Shown here: in pieces, positions 59,327 to 64,000 of the stretch
How the letters are laid out: each line of letters opens with the position of its first letter
Position numbering within the stretch: position 1 is the stretch's first letter
Assembly (NCBI GenBank): GCA_035556555.1
Contig: DATMES010000042.1
Location: 117,516 to 181,515, forward strand
Direction: 5' to 3'
Origin: Frankiaceae bacterium
Lineage (GTDB): Bacteria > Actinomycetota > Actinomycetes > BP-191
Length of the DNA: 64,000 nt
Position numbers and translations under genes: made by a program
Notes under the pieces: generated by a model
What the model was told of the DNA's origin: nothing
Database searches by the model: none
The model's input: the letters and a program-made list of their open reading frames with translations, nothing else

Positions 59327-59656
59327 CTAGCCGGAGAGCTGCCCGACCATCGGCCACGCCGCGCGCATGGCCCGGCGTTCCTCGGGTGTCGTCGCGCCCC
59401 ACACGCCGTCGCACTCGCCGGCGTCGAGCGCTGCCGCGAGGCAGGCGCCGACGACCGTGCAGGTCCCGCAGACGCGCAACGCGTCGACGGGGTCCTCGGC
59501 GGCGTTCGGGAAGAAGAGTTCGGGGTCGTGCCGTAGGCACTCGCCACGGGACCGCCACTCGGCCTCGGGGATGCGCGAGTCCAGCGCCGCGCGGAAGCGC
59601 GGGTCACGGCGTACCCGCCGGACGGCGTCAGGGGCCGTTCGGAGCGTTCGGGTCAT
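59327..59656 (-). CDS. WhiB-family transcription factor, 109 aa
   Basis: Cluster cysteines occur in RGECLRHDPELFFPNAAEDP, RVCGTCTVVGACLAAALDAG, with the GVWGATTPEERRAMR turn. The N-terminus is an arginine-rich extension of about 40 residues. The C-terminal DNA-binding tail is short and not very basic, so it may act through sigma-factor contact. The ATG overlaps the DksA-like gene stop (ATGA). GGAGATGG precedes the start. Confidence 0.88.
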   Translation of the reverse strand: MTRTLRTAPDAVRRVRRDPRFRAALDSRIPEAEWRSRGECLRHDPELFFPNAAEDPVDALRVCGTCTVVGACLAAALDAGECDGVWGATTPEERRAMRAAWPMVGQLSG

Positions 59657-60000
59657 CGAGCCATCTCCATGTCCTGCTGGCAGTTGACACAACGCGCCGC
59701 TTCTGGACGCGCTTCGAGCCGTTCCTCTGGCAGGTCGGTGCCGCACTGGACGCAGCGGCCGTACGTCCCCTCGTCGAGCCGCCCGAGGGCCGCCACGACC
59801 TCCTCGCGCTGCTGCGCGACGACCGCGAGCATGGCCTCGTCGCGTTCCATCTCGGTCAGCTCGGACGCGGCCTCCGCCGGGTGCTGGTCGATGTGACTCA
59901 GCTCCCCGGTGTCGCCGTTCTCGCCCGACAGGGTGCGCGTCGAGGAGTCGAGCTCACCGAGGAGCCCTTCGAGGCGCTGCCGGGCAGCGGCTGAGTCCAC
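59653..60000 (-). CDS. DksA/TraR-family zinc-finger protein, 115 aa
   Basis: A coiled-coil N-terminal part (ELTEMERDEAMLAVVAQQRE) is followed by a C4 zinc finger, YGRCVQCGTDLPEERLEARP then EAARCVNCQ. DksA-type proteins enter the RNA polymerase secondary channel; actinobacterial relatives include RbpA-independent regulators of unclear role. GAAGGGA precedes the GTG. It is coupled to a WhiB gene, joining two polymerase-associated regulators in one operon. Confidence 0.87.
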   Translation of the reverse strand: MDSAAARQRLEGLLGELDSSTRTLSGENGDTGELSHIDQHPAEAASELTEMERDEAMLAVVAQQREEVVAALGRLDEGTYGRCVQCGTDLPEERLEARPEAARCVNCQQDMEMAR

Positions 60001-60157
60001 GTCGTCCCTTCCGGTCGCGGAGCGGCCCGCTCGCGACGCAGTACGGCGCGGCTTGCGCCTGTGTCTACTAGTCCGAGAGCGGGCCGACAAGATCCTTTGT
60101 TTCGCGGTCAGCGCGACCCTGCCCGCCGAAACGGACACCAAACGTACGATCTGCAGC

Positions 60158-61387
60158 ATGCGACCCCTCGGCGCCGTCGCCCTCGCGCTGGGTCTGGCCG
60201 CCCCGCAGGCCGCGTACGCCGCCGACCTCCCGCTCCCCAAGCCCGCCGGCACCATCCCCGTGGTAAGGGAAGCCTTCCCCGACCGTCCGGAGCGCTTCAA
60301 CACCTCGATCCTCCCCGGCCGCGTGGACGACACCGAGCGCGTCGAGGTCCTCCTCGCCCCCGACGGCGCCCCCGCGGCGGTGACGATGGTCCAGCGGCTG
60401 GTGCTGCACGGCACCGGCCAGTTCATCGTCTGGGAACGCTCCTCCGCCCAGGACGCCGAGCCGCTCGACGACACCGACCCGCCGGTCCTCAAGCGCGAGG
60501 CCGTCATCTGGCAGGGCTTCGTCAACGAGCGCAAGGAGCTCGCCGCCCGCCTCACCCTCGACCCCGCCATCGAACGCGAGCTGCTCCCGCTCGGCATCTC
60601 CCTCGCCTGGAACGGTCCCGGCACCGTCGGTCCCGGCGGCGCGCTCCCGGGCCCCGGCGAGCTCACGGTCAAGGTCTCCAACCGCACCAGCAAGCCCACG
60701 ACCATCCCCACCGGTACGCCGACGTCGCCCGCCGCGCTCGCCGGCCCGCTCGACGCGCTGCTGCGCCACGCCGACGCCAAGTCCGCCGCCTCTCCCCCGA
60801 TGGCCGGGCGCGGCCTCCCCGCGTCGGTGCCTGCCACGGGCGTCGCGACCCGCGAGGTCAACAGCACGGTGCCGTTCCGCGTCACGGGGACGATCCGCGT
60901 CGAGGGTGGCGGCCACGCCGCGGTGACGCCCGAGTCGCCGGCCGTGAAGCACGTCCCCGGCGGCGTCGAGCTCGACGGGGTGCTGCAGGGCGACGCGGAG
61001 TTCGCGGTACGCGCCGGCTCGGCCGCCACCGTGACCGTCGACCTGACGGCGTACCCGACGCTCGACGCCCGCCTGCTGCAGCCGCCGCGCGGCAGGACGT
61101 GGGCGCAGTGGGCACGTCTGCGCCCGACCCCCGCCGAGACGGCGGCCGCCCTGACGACGCTGGTCGAGAACGCCTCCGCCGCGGCCCGCGCGGACGAGTA
61201 CGCGCCGTACCTCGGCCACCACGGGCCAGGGAAGGTACGGACGACGTTCACGTTCGCGATGGCGCCGCCGGAGATCGTGAAGGTGGCCGCAGAACCGCTG
61301 CGCCCCAAGGCTTTCCCGATCGCGCTCGCCTCGCTGGCGCTGCTCGGCATCCTCACGAACACGACGCTGATCTGGCGCCGCCTCTAG
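60158..61387 (+). CDS. Secreted/membrane-anchored hypothetical protein, 409 aa
   Basis: A signal peptide (RPLGAVALALGLAAPQAAYA) precedes a large extracytoplasmic part with beta-rich blocks (EVLLAPDGAPAAVTMVQRLV, ELTVKVSNRTSKPTTIPTG, VPFRVTGTIRVEGGGHAAVT). A C-terminal membrane segment (AFPIALASLALLGILTNTTL) anchors it. The family is not recognised. TACGAT lies seven bases before the ATG, an excellent -10 for leaderless transcription. The stop overlaps the convergent peptidase gene. Confidence 0.75.
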   Translation: MRPLGAVALALGLAAPQAAYAADLPLPKPAGTIPVVREAFPDRPERFNTSILPGRVDDTERVEVLLAPDGAPAAVTMVQRLVLHGTGQFIVWERSSAQDAEPLDDTDPPVLKREAVIWQGFVNERKELAARLTLDPAIERELLPLGISLAWNGPGTVGPGGALPGPGELTVKVSNRTSKPTTIPTGTPTSPAALAGPLDALLRHADAKSAASPPMAGRGLPASVPATGVATREVNSTVPFRVTGTIRVEGGGHAAVTPESPAVKHVPGGVELDGVLQGDAEFAVRAGSAATVTVDLTAYPTLDARLLQPPRGRTWAQWARLRPTPAETAAALTTLVENASAAARADEYAPYLGHHGPGKVRTTFTFAMAPPEIVKVAAEPLRPKAFPIALASLALLGILTNTTLIWRRL

Positions 61388-62034
61388 AACAGCGTGGCCT
61401 CGTCGGCAGGCGCCGGGTCGAGCAGCTGCGGGCCGTTGGACCGGACGTTGCTGACGGCCTTGCTCACCTCGTACGCCGTGCAGCCGGCCTGCGGCACGAG
61501 CAGCCCGACGAGCGCCTCGACGTCGTCGTGCGCCGGGTCGAGCCACGCGTCCCAGACCGACGGCGGCAGGACGACGGGCATCCGGTCGTGCAGGTACGCG
61601 ATGTCCCGCGCCGCCGACGTCGTGACGATGGTGAACGTCCGCGTCTCGCCGCGGCGCTCGTACAGCCCGGCAAAGGCAATGGGCTCGGGACGCGAGATGA
61701 AGTGCGGCCGCTTGTCGCGCCACTCGTACCAGCCGTCGGCCGGCACGAGGCAGCGCCGCTTGACCAGCGCCGAGCGGAACGCCGGCTTCGACGCCACGGT
61801 CTCGGCGCGGGCGTTGATGAGCTTCGAGGCGATGCGGTCGTCCTCGGCCCACGACGGGATGAGGCCCCACTTCAACGTCCGCAGCTCCCGCCCCTCACCG
61901 CGTTCCACGACGACGCTGCACGGGTCGGTGGGGGCGACGTTCCAGGAGGGCGGCGGCGGCTCGTCGACGACGGTGGCGGCGTACGTCTCCGCCATGAGGT
62001 CGGGCGGGCGCGAGGCGCTGTAGCGGCCGCACAT
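61384..62034 (-). CDS. SOS response-associated peptidase family (HMCES/YedK), 216 aa
   Basis: It forms stable DNA-protein crosslinks at abasic sites in single-stranded DNA through Cys2. Motifs: MCGRYSA (Cys2), PSWNVAPT, KLINARAETVASKPAF, CLVPADGWYEW and LHDRMPVVLPP (His). All expected active-site residues are visible. It starts two bases after the stop of the transporter lipoprotein gene and may be cotranscribed with it. Confidence 0.94.
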   Translation of the reverse strand: MCGRYSASRPPDLMAETYAATVVDEPPPPSWNVAPTDPCSVVVERGEGRELRTLKWGLIPSWAEDDRIASKLINARAETVASKPAFRSALVKRRCLVPADGWYEWRDKRPHFISRPEPIAFAGLYERRGETRTFTIVTTSAARDIAYLHDRMPVVLPPSVWDAWLDPAHDDVEALVGLLVPQAGCTAYEVSKAVSNVRSNGPQLLDPAPADEATLF

Positions 62035-62036
62035 GG

Positions 62037-63314
62037 CTACTGCGGGACCGTCGGGAGGGACGCGGAGAGGATGTCCTCCTTCACCGGCGCGAAGCGCATG
62101 TCCCTGAACCGCGCGATGTACATGTCGTCGCTCGACACACCCTCGTGGTTGCGCGGCAGGAACGACCGCTCGTCGCCGTTCGCGCCCGTGACCGCGGCCT
62201 CGTTCAGCGCCTTGACCAGCGGCTCCCCGAGCTTGCCCCCGGTGAGGTCCAGCGCGGCCGCGATCAGGCGGACCGAGTCGTACGAGTACATGGCCCAGTC
62301 GGGCGGCTGCACGACGTCGCCGACGCCGATCCTGTCGGGACCGAACTTCTTCTCGTACGCCGCCCGGAACTTCCTGAACGGCTCCGGCCCGATCTCCGCC
62401 GTGATCCGGAACGACACGAACTCCGTGCCGTCGAGCCACTCCGGGTGCTGCGCGAGCTGCTGGCGTACCAGCGGGTCCTCGGCGGTCGGGCCGGTGAAGA
62501 TCGGGACCTGCCAGCCGCGCGTACGGATCGCCGTGATCACCGACGCGACGACCGGCGCGCGCGCCCAGACGACGACGGTGTCGGCTCCGGACTTCTGCGC
62601 GGCGAGCACCTGCGGCGCGGGGTCGGCGCCGGTCGCGATCTCGACCGACGTCGTCAGCGTGAGCTTGCCGCGTTCGATGGAGCGCTTGATGTCGTCGCGC
62701 CCGTCGCGGCCGTAGCCGGTGTCGTCGGTGAGCAGCGCGATCCTCGGCTTGCGGCCCGCGAGGTAGTCCATGAGGCGGTTGGTCATCGGGCGGTTGGCGG
62801 GGGCCATCCGGAACAGGGTCGGCCGCGCGTCCTCGTCGACCAGCCCCTCGCCGCCCTCGTACGTCACGAACACCGGCAGGTCGGCCGGCCCCGCCACGCC
62901 CGCGACGGCAACGGCACCGACGCCGTCCGTGACGAGCGCGGCGGCGTCCTGGTCGACGGCGGCGCGGGCGTTCGCGAGCGCGCGCTGGACGTCGTCGCCG
63001 TGGTCGAGCTCGACCAGCTTGAAGCGGCGCGGGCCCTGGGCGTTGAGCTCCTCGACGGCGAGCCTGGCGCCGTTGACGACGGACTTCGCGACCCACGGCG
63101 ACGACGAGAGCGGCGCGCTGACGACGATCGGCACCTCGGCCCCGGGACTCCGTCCGCCGGGGTCGCAGGCCGTGAGCAGCAGCGCGAGGACCGCGAGCAG
63201 CGGGCGGAGCGACCGCCGCCGCGAACTTCGTGATCTTGGCAACGTCTGTGACGCCCGGCCGGCAGGAACGTCGCCAAGATCACGAAGAGCGAGCGTCCGC
63301 ACCGCGCGCCTCAC
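62037..63314 (-). CDS. Branched-chain amino acid-type ABC substrate-binding lipoprotein, 425 aa
   Basis: Type I periplasmic binding fold (LivJ-like): PIVVSAPLSSSPWVAKSVVN, VTDGVGAVAVAGVAGPADLP, IALLTDDTGYGRDGRDDIKR and DWAMYSYDSVRLIAAALDL. The lipobox LLTAC places the acylated Cys at residue 50. The GTG overlaps the ATPase stop as GTGA and is in frame. The long n-region (residues 10-30) is encoded by repeat A4; without it the signal would be a normal 29 residues. A TTG inside the repeat is a weaker alternative start. Confidence 0.8.
   Translation of the reverse strand: MRRAVRTLALRDLGDVPAGRASQTLPRSRSSRRRSLRPLLAVLALLLTACDPGGRSPGAEVPIVVSAPLSSSPWVAKSVVNGARLAVEELNAQGPRRFKLVELDHGDDVQRALANARAAVDQDAAALVTDGVGAVAVAGVAGPADLPVFVTYEGGEGLVDEDARPTLFRMAPANRPMTNRLMDYLAGRKPRIALLTDDTGYGRDGRDDIKRSIERGKLTLTTSVEIATGADPAPQVLAAQKSGADTVVVWARAPVVASVITAIRTRGWQVPIFTGPTAEDPLVRQQLAQHPEWLDGTEFVSFRITAEIGPEPFRKFRAAYEKKFGPDRIGVGDVVQPPDWAMYSYDSVRLIAAALDLTGGKLGEPLVKALNEAAVTGANGDERSFLPRNHEGVSSDDMYIARFRDMRFAPVKEDILSASLPTVPQ
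63226..63287. repeat. Dispersed inverted repeat family A, copy 4, inside a coding region
   Basis: CTTCGTGATCTTGGCAACGT (63226-63245) pairs with 63268-63287 with one mismatch across a 22-base loop. In the lipoprotein gene it encodes residues 10-30 in frame. Confidence 0.75.
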
Positions 63315-64000
63315 GCCGACCTCCCCAGGTACGCCTCGCGCACGGCGGGGTCCGCGCGCACCTCGTCCACCGTGCCCTGCGCGAGCACGCGGCCCGACGC
63401 GAGCACGGTGGCAGTGTCCGCGACCGCGGCGACGAAGCGCACGTTGTGCTCGACGACCAGCACGGCGTGACCGTTCCCCGCGAGGTCGCGGAGCAACGCC
63501 GCCAGCCGCGCCGTCTCCGCCGCCGACATGCCCGCCGCGGGCTCGTCGAGCAGCAGGCAGGCGGCGCCCGTCGCGGCCGCGCGGAGGACCTGGAGGATGC
63601 GCTGCTCGCCGTACGGCAGCGCGCTCGGCAGCGCGTCCGGGTCGAGGTCCGCGAGGTGCTCGCTCGCCAGCGCGCGGACGGTCATCCAGTCGCGGCGCGC
63701 CGACGGCACGCCGAGCAGTGGCCGCCACGTCCCCGCCGGCACCAGCGCGCGGCTGCCGACCTCGGCGTGCTGGCGCACCGTCAGCTCGGGGAACAGCACC
63801 GTGTCCTGGAACGTCCTCGCCACCCCCGCGCGCACCCGCGCGGGCTGGCCGAGCTCGGTCACGTCGCGGCCGTTCGCGACGATGCGCCCCGCGTCGGGCG
63901 CGACGGCGCCGGCGAGGACGCGCAGCAGCGTCGTCTTGCCGGAGCCGTTCGGGCCGATCAGGGCGTGCACCTCGCCCGCTCGCAGCGCGAGGCCGGCGCC
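63311..64000 (-). CDS. Branched-chain amino acid ABC transporter ATP-binding protein (LivG-like), N-terminus beyond right edge
   Basis: About 229 residues are visible; the start lies outside the window. Walker A is LIGPNGSGKTTLLRVLAG, Q-loop ARTFQDTVLFPELTV, signature LPYGEQRILQVLRA, Walker B ACLLLDEPAAGMSAAE and H-loop VLVVEHNVRFVAAVADTATV. The GEQR signature and AGM(S) after Walker B are typical of LivG. The stop overlaps the lipoprotein GTG. Confidence 0.9.
   Translation of the reverse strand, partial: GAGLALRAGEVHALIGPNGSGKTTLLRVLAGAVAPDAGRIVANGRDVTELGQPARVRAGVARTFQDTVLFPELTVRQHAEVGSRALVPAGTWRPLLGVPSARRDWMTVRALASEHLADLDPDALPSALPYGEQRILQVLRAAATGAACLLLDEPAAGMSAAETARLAALLRDLAGNGHAVLVVEHNVRFVAAVADTATVLASGRVLAQGTVDEVRADPAVREAYLGRSA

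Noticed and set aside
17272..63287. Dispersed hairpins considered as CRISPR repeats
   Set aside because: Copies are kilobases apart, differ in loops and orientation, and no cas genes or regularly spaced array exist.

Overview
This window is high-GC bacterial DNA that reads as an actinobacterium (Actinomycetota). The evidence is a Kgd-type fused 2-oxoglutarate enzyme, two WhiB proteins (one close to WhiB1), a SigR/RsrA-like redox pair, a nickel superoxide dismutase with its own maturation protease, a PdtaS-like kinase, a SigB/SigF-like stress sigma factor with its ATPase, a 24-residue bL37-like ribosomal protein, many GTG starts and several probable leaderless genes. The genus cannot be fixed from this window. 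Genes are packed tightly: twenty junctions are 4-base stop/start overlaps (ATGA or GTGA), so many neighbours are probably translationally coupled.

Layout. 1-5.8 kb: partial secreted BNR-repeat protein, kgd, a DUF6104 protein and a DUF2231 membrane protein. 5.8-12.6 kb: the most unusual part. A leftward gene string runs from an oxidoreductase through a PQQ-type sugar dehydrogenase and a glycosyltransferase into five tiny overlapping genes for secreted cysteine-bearing peptides. Next to it lies a low-GC two-gene insertion flanked by a 27-base direct repeat, then three small peptide genes that share a RiPP-like leader. 12.6-18 kb: decayed VapC toxin with intact antitoxin, malic enzyme, polar amino acid ABC transporter, arsenate reductase-like protein. 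18-25 kb: RmlC-like epimerase, sodX/sodN, GNAT, LPXTG-anchored M6 metalloprotease, two crcB genes. 25-34 kb: DUF3159 protein, LPXTG metallophosphoesterase, a stress partner-switching set (anti-sigma ATPases, sigma factor, SpoIIE phosphatase, STAS protein) and a lipid kinase. 34-44 kb: whiB1, HigBA-like toxin-antitoxin with a DUF2188 fusion, pdtaS, a TPP enzyme, tandem-GNAT protein, glutaredoxin, thioesterase, lone pilT. 44-47 kb: operon of biotin carboxylase, enoyl-CoA hydratase, a gyrase-tower-like protein and a biotinyl carrier. 47-54 kb: membrane proteins, glycosyltransferase, two HD/HD-GYP membrane proteins. 54-64 kb: Hsp20, bL37-like protein, sugar-nucleotide epimerase, sigR-rsrA, DtxR-type regulator, hydrolase, methyltransferase, DksA-like/WhiB pair, HMCES-type peptidase, and the start of a branched-chain amino acid ABC transporter cut by the right edge.

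Two families of dispersed inverted repeats recur. Family A carries GTGATCTTGGC arms (four copies) and family B carries TTACTGGTGAGTAGC arms (four copies). Most sit between convergent genes, where they may act as bidirectional terminators. One family A copy lies in frame inside the signal-peptide region of a lipoprotein gene. A third, shorter repeat occurs twice. No tRNA, rRNA, CRISPR array, recognisable transposase or integrase gene was seen.
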